Below are positions 16,596-25,061 of a DNA stretch of 64,000 nt, in pieces. This stretch comes from Roseivirga pacifica (lineage in GTDB: Bacteria; Bacteroidota; Bacteroidia; Cytophagales; Cyclobacteriaceae). The notes under the pieces were generated by a model, which was not told the DNA's origin, searched no databases, and saw nothing but the letters and a program-made list of their open reading frames with translations. How positions within the stretch are numbered: position 1 is the stretch's first letter; each line of letters opens with the position of its first letter. Location: positions 565,501-629,500 of the forward strand of contig NZ_FOIR01000001.1 in NCBI RefSeq assembly GCF_900111145.1, given 5' to 3'. The translations under genes were made by a program, and so were the position numbers.

Positions 16596-18272
16596 TTAGT
16601 CATACATTCTGGGGTATCGTATCATTTCAACCAACTCTTTTATGGCCTGTGGAGTAGGACGGGTAAACCGCGATACCACTAGGGCTACCACAAAGTTGAT
16701 CAACATGCCAAGCGTACCGATGCCCTCTGGCGAAATGCCAAACCAGTAGCCATCGGGAGTGCCGCCTCCACCCAATTGTGGTTTGAAGTAAAAGATGTAG
16801 CAGGTGGTGAAAAGTACGCCTACAACCATTCCAGTAATGGCACCTTCCTTATTCATCTTTTTATCGAAAATGCCCAAAATGATCGCGGGAAAGAAGGAAC
16901 TAGCAGCCAAACCAAAAGCCAAGGCAACTACTTCTGCCACAAAACCAGGAGGATTTAAACCCGCCAAACCTGCCGCCACCACGGCCACAGCAATACTTAT
17001 ACGTGCAGCTTTTAACTCGCCTTTTTCAGAAATATCTGGCTTCAGATACTTTTTGAGCAAATCGTGCGAAATAGAGGTGGAAATTACCAATAACAAGCCT
17101 GCCGCAGTAGAAAGTGCAGCCGCCAATCCGCCTGCCACCACTAGCGCCACTACCCATGCCGGTAGCTTGGCAATTTCTGGGTTCGCCAACACGATGATGT
17201 CTCTATCAATGGTCAACTCGTTCTTTTCGGCATCGGCAACATATTGAATGCGGCCATCTCCGTTTTTATCTTCGAAACCTAAAAGTCCTGTGTTCTCCCA
17301 GTTGGTGAACCATTCTGGTACATCATTATAGGCACGTTCTGACATAGTATTGATCAAGTTGGTTCTGGCGAAAGCAGCCACCGCAGGTGCCGTGGTATAT
17401 AGTATGGCGATAAACAATAGTGCCCAACCTGCAGAAATCCGTGCGTCTTTAACCTTGGGGACGGTGAAAAACCGCACAATCACATGCGGTAAACCAGCTG
17501 TGCCAAACATGAGTGCCGCAGTTATAAAGAACATGTTGGTAAGATTCCCTTTGTTCACCTCGGTGTACTTGGCAAAGCCTAACTCTACAGAAAGCTCATT
17601 CAACGTTTCTAGTAAATAAGCACCACCTTTTGTGGTACCCCCAAAACCCATTTGAGGAATTGGGTTGCCTGTCATTTGAAAGGAAATGAATACGGCAGGA
17701 ACTGTAAATGCGAAAATCAGCACGCAAAACTGCGCCACTTGAGTGTACGTAATGCCCTTCATTCCACCCAAAACGGCATAAAAGAATACTATACCAATGC
17801 CTATTAGCACTCCCGTGGTATAGTCAACATCTAAAAAGCGGGCAAAGGCCACGCCCACGCCTTTCATTTGGCCTACCACATAGGTGAACGAAACAAAGAG
17901 CGCACAAATAAGTGCTACCAATCGGGCTTGTTTAGAATAGTATCTATCGCCAATAAAATCGGGCACGGTAAACTTGCCGAATTTTCTGAGGTAGGGAGCC
18001 AGCAATAGTGCGAGCAACACATAGCCGCCCGTCCAACCCATAAGGTATTGTGCACCGCCAAACCCCATAAAGGAGATGAGCCCAGCCATAGAAAGAAACG
18101 AGGCGGCCGACATCCAGTCGGCAGCGGTTGCCATACCATTGGCAATGGGGTGAACACCACCACCTGCCACATAAAACTCTTTGGTGCTACCGGCTTTGGC
18201 CCAAATAGCCACGCCAATGTAAATGAGGAAAGTAACGCCTACAATTACGTAAGTCCAGATTTGCGTATCCAT
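16596..18272 (-). CDS. sodium:solute symporter, acetate/monocarboxylate type (large subunit)
   Basis: A 558-residue inner-membrane protein of the SSS family with about 13 helices. Features include AGGGVHPIANGMATAADWMSAASFLSMAG near the N-terminus, GGMKGITYTQVAQ and a periplasmic loop about 310-360 with a D-x-N-x-D-G-R stretch that could bind calcium. Together with the adjoining DUF4212 protein it matches the two-part symporters I know as the VC_2705 subfamily. The neighbour acs suggests acetate as substrate; other short carboxylates such as pyruvate or propionate are possible. It starts 2 bp after the small-subunit stop. Confidence 0.9.
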   Translation of the reverse strand: MDTQIWTYVIVGVTFLIYIGVAIWAKAGSTKEFYVAGGGVHPIANGMATAADWMSAASFLSMAGLISFMGFGGAQYLMGWTGGYVLLALLLAPYLRKFGKFTVPDFIGDRYYSKQARLVALICALFVSFTYVVGQMKGVGVAFARFLDVDYTTGVLIGIGIVFFYAVLGGMKGITYTQVAQFCVLIFAFTVPAVFISFQMTGNPIPQMGFGGTTKGGAYLLETLNELSVELGFAKYTEVNKGNLTNMFFITAALMFGTAGLPHVIVRFFTVPKVKDARISAGWALLFIAILYTTAPAVAAFARTNLINTMSERAYNDVPEWFTNWENTGLLGFEDKNGDGRIQYVADAEKNELTIDRDIIVLANPEIAKLPAWVVALVVAGGLAAALSTAAGLLLVISTSISHDLLKKYLKPDISEKGELKAARISIAVAVVAAGLAGLNPPGFVAEVVALAFGLAASSFFPAIILGIFDKKMNKEGAITGMVVGVLFTTCYIFYFKPQLGGGGTPDGYWFGISPEGIGTLGMLINFVVALVVSRFTRPTPQAIKELVEMIRYPRMYD

Positions 18273-18274
18273 GG

Positions 18275-18532
18275 CTATTCCTTTTCGTCTACATCGTATG
18301 CCTTGTCAAGCTTGTTCATCAGCCTCACATATACGAAGATCAGTATCACAAAAACATAAATAGCGCCTTGCTGGGCAAACCAAAAACCAAGCGGAAAACC
18401 GCCTAATTGGAATTGGTTAAGTTGGTCGGCAAACAGAATTCCGCAGCCATAAGAAACAACTAGCCATACTGATAACAGTATGGCTAGGTAGCGCAAATTA
18501 GTACGCCAGTATTTTTTCAGGTTTTTATCCAT
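18275..18532 (-). CDS. DUF4212 symporter small subunit
   Basis: An 85-residue protein with two membrane helices (about 13-34 and 49-72). The family pattern is clear: YWRTNLRYLAILLSVWLVVSYG, then LGGFPLGFWFAQQGAIYVFVILIFVYVRLMN. DUF4212 proteins are encoded directly before the SSS large subunit and are thought to be its accessory chain. Here the stop is 2 bp before the symporter start, so the two are surely co-translated. Confidence 0.92.
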   Translation of the reverse strand: MDKNLKKYWRTNLRYLAILLSVWLVVSYGCGILFADQLNQFQLGGFPLGFWFAQQGAIYVFVILIFVYVRLMNKLDKAYDVDEKE

Positions 18533-18613
18533 GGTGTATCTCGGTTGAAAAGATCAACTCATAAGATACACTTTTTTAAGATTACCGAGTATCACATGTG
18601 GCTCGAGTAAAGC

Positions 18614-20974
18614 CTACTCATACCTCAAGCTTTTAACGGGGTTTGCCCTAGCTGCTCTTACCGAATGGAAGCTCACCGTGATAATGGTGATAATCAATGA
18701 TGCAAAACCAGCCAGTAGAAAGGCAAAAGCACCAATTTGTATGCGGTATTCAAAATCATTCAGCCAATCGTCCATAAACCAATAGGCAAGTGGGGCTGCG
18801 ATTATAAAGCCAAACCCAACCAAGCCAATAAAGCCTCGGCTCATAATCATTATTAGGTTTACAATGCCTGCCCCAAGCACCTTTCTTATACCAATTTCCT
18901 TAATGCGCTGCTCTGCAGCAAAGCTGGCTAAGCCGAATAAACCTAGTAACGAAATGAAAATGGCGATAATCGAAAAGGCATTGGCCAGCACGCCAACTGT
19001 GGTTTCGCTTCGGTAAAGGTTCTCGTAACTTTCATCTAAAAAGCGATAATTAAAAGGGTAATTAGGGTTCATTTCGGCCGTTAGGCTTTCCAAATACTGA
19101 ATGCCTTCCTCCGTATTATTAGTACTCATTTTGGCAATAAAGTAAGAAGCACTTTCTGGCCTAAGGCTAATTACTATAGGGTCTATGCTGCTATGAAGCG
19201 AGCTAAAATGGAAATCTTTTACAATACCAATTACTTTTCCGGTTCGCCCCCAAAAAGTAACAGGATAATTCAACGGATTTTCCACATTCATGGCTTTAGC
19301 CGTTTGCTCATTAATAATCACATTCATGGTGTCACTTTTAAGGCTGGGGTCGAAAGCCCTTCCTTCAAGTATTTCCATTCCTAAGGTTTCTATAAAGCCA
19401 TTGCCTACCTGAAGCACGTTAAAAAGTGTTTCGCTGTCTTCAGCTTTTCCTTCCCAACTGTAGCCGCCCGAGGTTGACGAGCCAATGCTTATTGGTGTGT
19501 TGCTGGCCACAGTAACATTGCTAAAATTTGGGTTGTCCAGCACGCGAGACATAAACAAATAGGCACTTTCTTCATTGGCTAAGTCACCCTCAATTGGTAA
19601 GTAAACAATGTTTTCTTTTTGATAACCAAGGTTTTTGTTCTTCACAAAATTCACCTGATCGTGAATGATGAGCGTGGCAATAATTAGAAATGTAGAAATC
19701 AAAAACTGGAAAACCACCAAGCCTTTGCGTATGCCGTTGGACCAACCCGAAATTCTAAAACTGCCTTTTAAAACACTTACCGGTTTAAAGTTGGAAAGGA
19801 AAAGTGAAGGGTAACTACCTGCTAGCAGCCCAACAATTAAACCTAAGCCTAAGAGCGTACCCATTTGGTTGGGATCCGAAAATGAGAAGGTGAGTTGCTT
19901 GTCAATCAATTCGTTGAGCGATGGCATTAGCAGCATAATGAGCAAGCCAGCCAACAGTGCCGAAATGGTAGACATAATTACCGATTCGCCCATAAATTGT
20001 AAAATGAGCTGAGCCTTTGAAGAACCTACTACCTTTTTTACACCCACCTCTTTAGCTCGTTTGGTAGAACGGGCCGTGGCCAAATTCATAAAGTTGATGC
20101 AGGCAATTACCAATATAAATATGCCCACCGCAGTAAAAAGCCTTACATAGGTTATCCTGCCACCCGCTTGTTGACCGTCCTCAAAGCTGCCTTTTAGGTA
20201 AACATCCTTCCACGGATGCACAAAAAGCTCTACAACCGATCCTTCATTTTTCTCTTTTACAAAGCCTTTAATCTTCTCGTTGAATTGCTTGTAATCAACA
20301 CCTTGGTTTAAGGTTAAAAGGCCTCTAATGCCGTTGTTACCCCAGTCTTCCAACCAATCATTTCTTTCTCCCCAAGGGGCATATGGTATTACAAAGTCAA
20401 ACTCCAATGTGGTGTTTTTCGGAATATCTTCGAATACACCGCCTATTTTGTATTCGCCCCAGCCATTTACTGTTACAGAAGCGCCCAGCGCCTGTCTTTC
20501 GCCAAACATGCGTTTTTTCAGACTTTCCGAAATGTACAATACAGAAGGCTCGGTAAGCGAATTCTCTTTAGTTCCTTCGATAAATTTGGTGGAGAAAACA
20601 TGGAAGAAATCCTCGCTGGCCACACGTCCACTTTCTTTAAAACTTTGACCATCCAGTTTAAAGAGCCGTTCTTGTTCCCACGTAAACTGGGCAAAGTGTT
20701 CCACTTCGGGCATTTCTGCCTTCAGGGCATCTTTTAATGGGCCAGGGTTGGCAGTAGTGGTAAAAATAGTGCCGGAGTAATTCTGGTGCTCCATTACTTG
20801 ATACATCCGGTCTATCTTTTCGTGAAATTGATTTACCGAGCGCTCCCCATCTATATATACCAGCAAAAGCATACTGGCTGTAAGGCCTACGGTAAGCCCA
20901 AGAATATTTAGAAATGCATAAGCGCGCTCCTTCCAGAACACACGAAGGGCGGTTTTGATGATTGTTTTGAACAT
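18614..20974 (-). CDS. large FtsX/MacB-type ABC permease
   Basis: A 786-residue membrane protein with two MacB-like periplasmic core domains and two FtsX domains. Order: N-terminal helix (AYAFLNILGLTVGLTASMLLLVY), periplasmic domain (about 45-270), a three-helix FtsX block (about 285-410) with the STKRAKEVGVKKVVGSSKAQLI motif, another helix and periplasmic domain (425-650), and a final FtsX block with EQRIKEIGIRKVLGAG. No ATPase is adjacent. Such Bacteroidota permeases are linked to antimicrobial-peptide or lipid efflux; the substrate is unknown. It is paralogous to the gene upstream. Confidence 0.9.
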   Translation of the reverse strand: MFKTIIKTALRVFWKERAYAFLNILGLTVGLTASMLLLVYIDGERSVNQFHEKIDRMYQVMEHQNYSGTIFTTTANPGPLKDALKAEMPEVEHFAQFTWEQERLFKLDGQSFKESGRVASEDFFHVFSTKFIEGTKENSLTEPSVLYISESLKKRMFGERQALGASVTVNGWGEYKIGGVFEDIPKNTTLEFDFVIPYAPWGERNDWLEDWGNNGIRGLLTLNQGVDYKQFNEKIKGFVKEKNEGSVVELFVHPWKDVYLKGSFEDGQQAGGRITYVRLFTAVGIFILVIACINFMNLATARSTKRAKEVGVKKVVGSSKAQLILQFMGESVIMSTISALLAGLLIMLLMPSLNELIDKQLTFSFSDPNQMGTLLGLGLIVGLLAGSYPSLFLSNFKPVSVLKGSFRISGWSNGIRKGLVVFQFLISTFLIIATLIIHDQVNFVKNKNLGYQKENIVYLPIEGDLANEESAYLFMSRVLDNPNFSNVTVASNTPISIGSSTSGGYSWEGKAEDSETLFNVLQVGNGFIETLGMEILEGRAFDPSLKSDTMNVIINEQTAKAMNVENPLNYPVTFWGRTGKVIGIVKDFHFSSLHSSIDPIVISLRPESASYFIAKMSTNNTEEGIQYLESLTAEMNPNYPFNYRFLDESYENLYRSETTVGVLANAFSIIAIFISLLGLFGLASFAAEQRIKEIGIRKVLGAGIVNLIMIMSRGFIGLVGFGFIIAAPLAYWFMDDWLNDFEYRIQIGAFAFLLAGFASLIITIITVSFHSVRAARANPVKSLRYE

Positions 20975-21112
20975 GGCGATTTTGTTTTGAGTTTGCTTGC
21001 CTTGGGCAGCGTTGACCTTTTTTGACCTTGACCAAGAAGACGAACTTCTAAATCAATCATTACACCAATGACTTCAAAAACTCAGGAGTGGTTGCAGCAG
21101 CCCCTAAAAAAC

Positions 21113-23770
21113 CTATTCTGTTCGAAGTGTTTGGGCGGGGTTAGCCCGGATTACGCGCATGGAAATGGCACTAATTGTCATACCAATGAGCAGCACTACG
21201 CCAAGTGCTGTTAGACCGTAAACCAATGGGCTAATTCCTGCTTGGTACGTGAAGCTACTGAGCCAATCTTTCATTAAATAAATTGAAATAGGCACAGCCA
21301 AGGCCAGTGACAAAAGCGCAATAAGTAGGTACTTAAAATTAACCAACCAAAGGATTTGTCTGGCCGATGCACCAAGTACTTTTCTAATACTGATCTCTTT
21401 TACACGCTGCTTTATTACTATGGAAATAATGCCTAGTAAACCTCCACAAGCAAGAAAAATAGAGATAGCCGAAAGAATAATGGTAATCCTCAGGGTGCGC
21501 GCTTCTTCGCGGTATAAATCTTCAATTTGCCCATCCAAAAACCTAAAGCTAAAATCCACTTCTGGCATTACTTCTTTAAAGGCTTTTTCGGCCGATACAA
21601 TGGTTGCCTGAAGGTTTTGTGGGCTTACCTTAGCCACTAAATAGTTGTAGTTGTTTTCGGCAACCATCATAATTAGTGGCCTAATTGGCACGTGCAGCGA
21701 ATTGTAGTTGAAGTCTTTAACCACACCCACTATTGTTCCTTTTACTTTATTGTCGTTTTCTGCCCAAACCAGTGGTTTGCCAACAACATCTTCTATGCCT
21801 AGTGCTTTTATGGCCGTTTCATTCAAAACAAAGGCTGTTCCGGCCGAGTCTGCTGCAAAAGCTTTGTCAAGCATTCTGCCTTGCAACACGTCAATGCCAA
21901 GCACTTTGGCTGCATTTTCATCGGCAAACATCTCGTACGAATCTACTTCTACATCTGGCTGCGCTTCTAGGTAAAATGAATGTTGATTGAACTGGCCGCC
22001 AGGCACATTTGAAACCGCGGAGGCACCTGAAATACCTGGTACCGCTGCCAATGCTGTTTTTAGCGTTTCTATTTTATTGCTGAATGGCTCGCCCGATATA
22101 TCCATCACCATGAGGTTTTCCTTTTCAAAACCAAGGTCTTTACTATTAATAAACTCAATCTGATTTTTGATGATAAGACTTCCGCTAATCATTAAAATGG
22201 CAGCGACTAACTGTACCGCCAATAGCCCGTTTCGAATGTTTGAACCACCGAGTTTACTTAGCTTTAGGCCACGCAAAATACTCCCCGCCTCAAAAGAGTT
22301 AAGATAAAAAGACGGGTATAGCGCACTGACAATTGCCGTAAAAACAGTAATGCCGAATAGTACCAAAACAGCATCGGCAGTCCATAGGTTTTGTACTTCA
22401 ATGTTGCCATCAACCAATCTATTAAATGGTAGCTCAAGCCATATCATTGCAGGAACTGCCAATACCAAAGCCAGAAAAGTGGTTACAAAGGCCTCGGTCA
22501 TAAACTGGTTAAAAACTTCTCTTCTGTTCGCGCCAAGCGTTTTCTTTACACCAATTTCTTTAAGTCGCTGAGCTGCCTTGGCGGTGCTTAAATTAACAAA
22601 GTTGATAATGGAAATAAGCAAAATGAAAATGGCGCTCACACCGTAAATCAGCAAGTAGGTGTAGCTGCCGTTGGCTTCTAGCTCCCAAAGCAAATTAGAG
22701 TGTAAGTGGATGTCTCTAATCGGTTGCAAGGCAAAACGATCATCGCCATTTTGTAAGGCTTCCAAGTCACCTCCAGACCAATTGAGGTAAGTGGTAACCC
22801 AGCCTGGAATTTTCGCTTCTAGCGCCTCGGCATCTGCACCGCTTTGCAACTGCACATAGTTAAAGTGCCCAAAATCATCCCAAGAAAGCCACGGCTCGTT
22901 AAACGGCAAGGTCTTAAGCGTTACGTAAGAAAGCATAAAATTGAATCGAAAGTGCGAAGCTTTCGGGGCATCTTTCACTACTGCGGCCACTTCCAAAAGA
23001 TCTACCATTCCGTTAAAAGAAAGCCTTTGCCCTATGGGGTCTTCTTCGCCAAAAAATCGTTTGGCTGTAGATTCAGAAAGTACTACTGCCCACTCTTTTG
23101 TAAGTGCATCTTTAGGGTTTCCGAATACTGGTTCGTAGCTAAAAACATCGAAAAACGTGGTGTCGGCAAAGTAGCCTTCTGCCACCTCGTGAGTAACATT
23201 GGTAGCATCTTGGGTTAGTATTACAGGCTGCTTGGTCATGCCAGGGCCATAAATTGGCGATAGGGTTACCGCCCTTTTTACCTCCGGAAAATCATTTACC
23301 ATGGCCTGTGCCATTGGGTGTGGAGTTCTTGTTTGCGGATTGCTATTCATAAAAGCAATCCGATAAATATCATCGGCATGTTGGTGGTGCTTGTCGTACG
23401 AGGTTTCGTACTGCACATGCAGGTAAATAAATCCGCAAACGGTAAAGGCCAAAATTAGCCCAAGCAAATGAAAGCCCGTTTGGAGTTTCTGACGCATCAT
23501 TCCGCGCCAAGCGAATTTTAAGTAGCTTCTGTACATAATGATAGTATTTGAGTTTTGACCGAGTTTTTTGAGTGCGAACGGGCGAAGAAAATTCAGGAGG
23601 TGAAACCAATAGTTAATGTTTGCCCTGAACTTGGACCTTTCTTCTCGCTCAATTTGATAGTATTCAAACAGGTCGCCCTCAATTTCTTCGAGCAACCTTC
23701 CTTTGCAGCAAAGGCTTAAGATTCTTTCTGCCAGTTTTGGCGGCTGATATAGCGGGTTTTGATCAGCCAA
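21113..23770 (-). CDS. FtsX/MacB-type ABC permease with N-terminal prefix domain
   Basis: An 885-residue paralogue of the preceding permease with an extra N-terminal region (about 1-80) before the first helix: PPKLAERILSLCCKGRLLEEIEGDLFEYY is the signature of the small permease prefix domain found on many PadR-controlled permeases. The core follows the same plan, with two FtsX blocks carrying AAQRLKEIGVKKTLGAN and KQRVKEISIRKVLGAS. The first eight bases overlap the end of the PadR gene, so the repressor and permease form one operon. The cognate ATPase must be encoded elsewhere. Confidence 0.9.
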   Translation of the reverse strand: MADQNPLYQPPKLAERILSLCCKGRLLEEIEGDLFEYYQIEREERSKFRANINYWFHLLNFLRPFALKKLGQNSNTIIMYRSYLKFAWRGMMRQKLQTGFHLLGLILAFTVCGFIYLHVQYETSYDKHHQHADDIYRIAFMNSNPQTRTPHPMAQAMVNDFPEVKRAVTLSPIYGPGMTKQPVILTQDATNVTHEVAEGYFADTTFFDVFSYEPVFGNPKDALTKEWAVVLSESTAKRFFGEEDPIGQRLSFNGMVDLLEVAAVVKDAPKASHFRFNFMLSYVTLKTLPFNEPWLSWDDFGHFNYVQLQSGADAEALEAKIPGWVTTYLNWSGGDLEALQNGDDRFALQPIRDIHLHSNLLWELEANGSYTYLLIYGVSAIFILLISIINFVNLSTAKAAQRLKEIGVKKTLGANRREVFNQFMTEAFVTTFLALVLAVPAMIWLELPFNRLVDGNIEVQNLWTADAVLVLFGITVFTAIVSALYPSFYLNSFEAGSILRGLKLSKLGGSNIRNGLLAVQLVAAILMISGSLIIKNQIEFINSKDLGFEKENLMVMDISGEPFSNKIETLKTALAAVPGISGASAVSNVPGGQFNQHSFYLEAQPDVEVDSYEMFADENAAKVLGIDVLQGRMLDKAFAADSAGTAFVLNETAIKALGIEDVVGKPLVWAENDNKVKGTIVGVVKDFNYNSLHVPIRPLIMMVAENNYNYLVAKVSPQNLQATIVSAEKAFKEVMPEVDFSFRFLDGQIEDLYREEARTLRITIILSAISIFLACGGLLGIISIVIKQRVKEISIRKVLGASARQILWLVNFKYLLIALLSLALAVPISIYLMKDWLSSFTYQAGISPLVYGLTALGVVLLIGMTISAISMRVIRANPAQTLRTE

Positions 23771-24104
23771 TTTTCAAGCCTTTTAATGCCAATTCAGGAA
23801 TCTGGTTGAAAAGTGAATTCCTTAGTTCGTGGTTCTTTTCCAAGGCTCCTTTTCCTGCAGCAGTAATATTAAAAAGGCGCTTTCTACGGCCACCTCGTTC
23901 GTGCGTGGCGTCCGCTAGTTTCGATTCTAAAAATCCTTTCTCCTCTAAACGACTTAGTGCCGAGTGCACAGCGCCAATGGCCACCTTTCGGTTGGTTTGG
24001 TTTATAATCTCTGTACGAATGTTCAACCCATATGCTTCTGGGTAAAGCACGCCAACAATTAGCAGTACCAGTTCTTCAAATTCACCAAGTTGCGTCCCTT
24101 TCAT
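23763..24104 (-). CDS. PadR-family transcriptional repressor
   Basis: A 113-residue winged-helix regulator. The N-terminal DNA-binding domain shows the PadR pattern: KGTQLGEFEELVLLIVGVL, then YGLNIRTEIINQT and the recognition part KVAIGAVHSALSRLEEKGFLES, followed by the wing GGRRKRLFNITAAGKGAL. The short C-terminal helix would dimerise. The ATG at 24104 is preferred to the TTG at 24113. It overlaps the permease gene downstream by eight bases, and a 9-bp inverted repeat lies 17 bp before its start, so it very likely regulates its own operon, perhaps in response to a drug or peptide. Confidence 0.92.
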   Translation of the reverse strand: MKGTQLGEFEELVLLIVGVLYPEAYGLNIRTEIINQTNRKVAIGAVHSALSRLEEKGFLESKLADATHERGGRRKRLFNITAAGKGALEKNHELRNSLFNQIPELALKGLKIG

Positions 24105-24120
24105 TGCAATCAATTTTCGT

Positions 24121-24155
24121 AAATGTAGAAATTATAATTTACAAAATCTACATTT
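24121..24155 (-). promoter_or_regulatory. inverted repeat, candidate PadR operator
   Basis: Arms AAATGTAGA (24121-24129) and TCTACATTT (24147-24155) are perfectly complementary across a 17-base AT-rich spacer that itself contains the palindrome AAATTATAATTT (24129-24140). PadR proteins bind ATGT-n-ACAT dyads of this kind. Lies 17 bp upstream of the PadR start. Confidence 0.6.
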
Positions 24156-24428
24156 ATGAATTTTGCTTCAAGAGAAAACTTTAGAATAGGGTCTTGCTCC
24201 TTCCTTCGTTGGTGACAACACCAACGTGGTTGGGCCGTGTCACTTAAACTGGAATTTGGGGTTCATGCTTTTGGTGAGGACACCAAAAGTGGCAGTTGTT
24301 TTTTAGTTGTTTGTGTTGTCACCAATGTAGTGTGGCTGTTCATAGACTATGAACCTCAACCAATGGACATAAAAAAAGCGCCAACCCTGGTAAGGTTGAC
24401 GCAATAGTTAAGGTTGAAGATGAGTGCT
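24156..24428. repeat. gene-free stretch with three related hairpin repeats
   Basis: About 270 bp without a credible gene between PadR and the DinB-like gene. It holds two perfect hairpins with the same core: CGTTGGTG/CACCAACG (24207-24226, loop ACAA) and CTTTTGGTG/CACCAAAAG (24268-24289, loop AGGA). A third degenerate copy at 24313-24325, GTGTTGTCACCAA, is the exact reverse complement of 24209-24221. Sequence after each copy is loosely similar (GTGGTTGG, GTGGCAG, GTGTGGC). This looks like a dispersed palindromic repeat family or a small structured RNA; neither is proven. Confidence 0.55.
24371..24402 (-). terminator. intrinsic terminator after the DinB-like gene
   Basis: Read on the minus strand: stem GCGTCAACC/GGTTGGCGC (one G-T pair) with a 7-base loop, followed by seven T. 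It begins 27 bp after the stop of the DinB-like gene. Confidence 0.85.
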
Positions 24429-24929
24429 TTACTGATAGTTGGGTGGTTGAATGCCCTTCATGCGCAAATAAGTGACAATTTGCCCGCGATGGTGCGCATT
24501 ATGATCGAGGTAGGACATTACGCCAGCCGTCAATCTATCATTAGTTTCTTGCTTTAAGATGAAATCATTCATTTCATCGAATTTCTTGTTTGCCCAATCA
24601 ATAAGCTCGGCTTTCGACATGGCTTCCTCATCTCCGGGTTGCCATTGGGCGTTGCCTCCATTAGCAAAGGCGCGATGAAAATAATCAATACTATAGACAA
24701 TATGGTAAGCTTGGGCCGCAAAAGTTCGCTGATCTTCATTGGGTTTGTAGGTGTAGGCATCTTTGGGCATGGCCTCAAGTACGGCCATGGTGTATGTTTT
24801 CGAAGCGTCTAATCGGGCTTTCATCCAATCGTAGCCACCTTTTTTGGCTGGTGCCACCGACATAAAGCTTGCAAAAATAACAAGGGTAAATGCAGCTAAC
24901 AGCACTGCGAGTTTTTGACGAGTTTTCAT
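24429..24929 (-). CDS. secreted DinB-family protein
   Basis: A 166-residue protein with a signal-like N-terminus (1-28) and a four-helix DinB domain. The three-histidine metal site of the family is visible: His76 in AAQAYHIVYS and His143 and His147 in LDHNAHHRGQ. DinB-like proteins bind a divalent metal and some act as thiol-dependent transferases or hydrolases; the specific reaction here is unknown. The signal peptide puts it outside the cytoplasm, which is common for this family in Bacteroidota. Monocistronic, with its own terminator. Confidence 0.87.
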   Translation of the reverse strand: MKTRQKLAVLLAAFTLVIFASFMSVAPAKKGGYDWMKARLDASKTYTMAVLEAMPKDAYTYKPNEDQRTFAAQAYHIVYSIDYFHRAFANGGNAQWQPGDEEAMSKAELIDWANKKFDEMNDFILKQETNDRLTAGVMSYLDHNAHHRGQIVTYLRMKGIQPPNYQ

Positions 24930-25061
24930 ATTTGAGTTTTGTTTGGTTAACTCGTTTATACGTAAGTGCTTACTTAAAAGGTTTTGTCATAATTAAACTA
25001 AAGGGTTAGGTCATTGCGTGTGTGATTTGTTATATTAATAACAGCCTTGAACTACTCTTTT

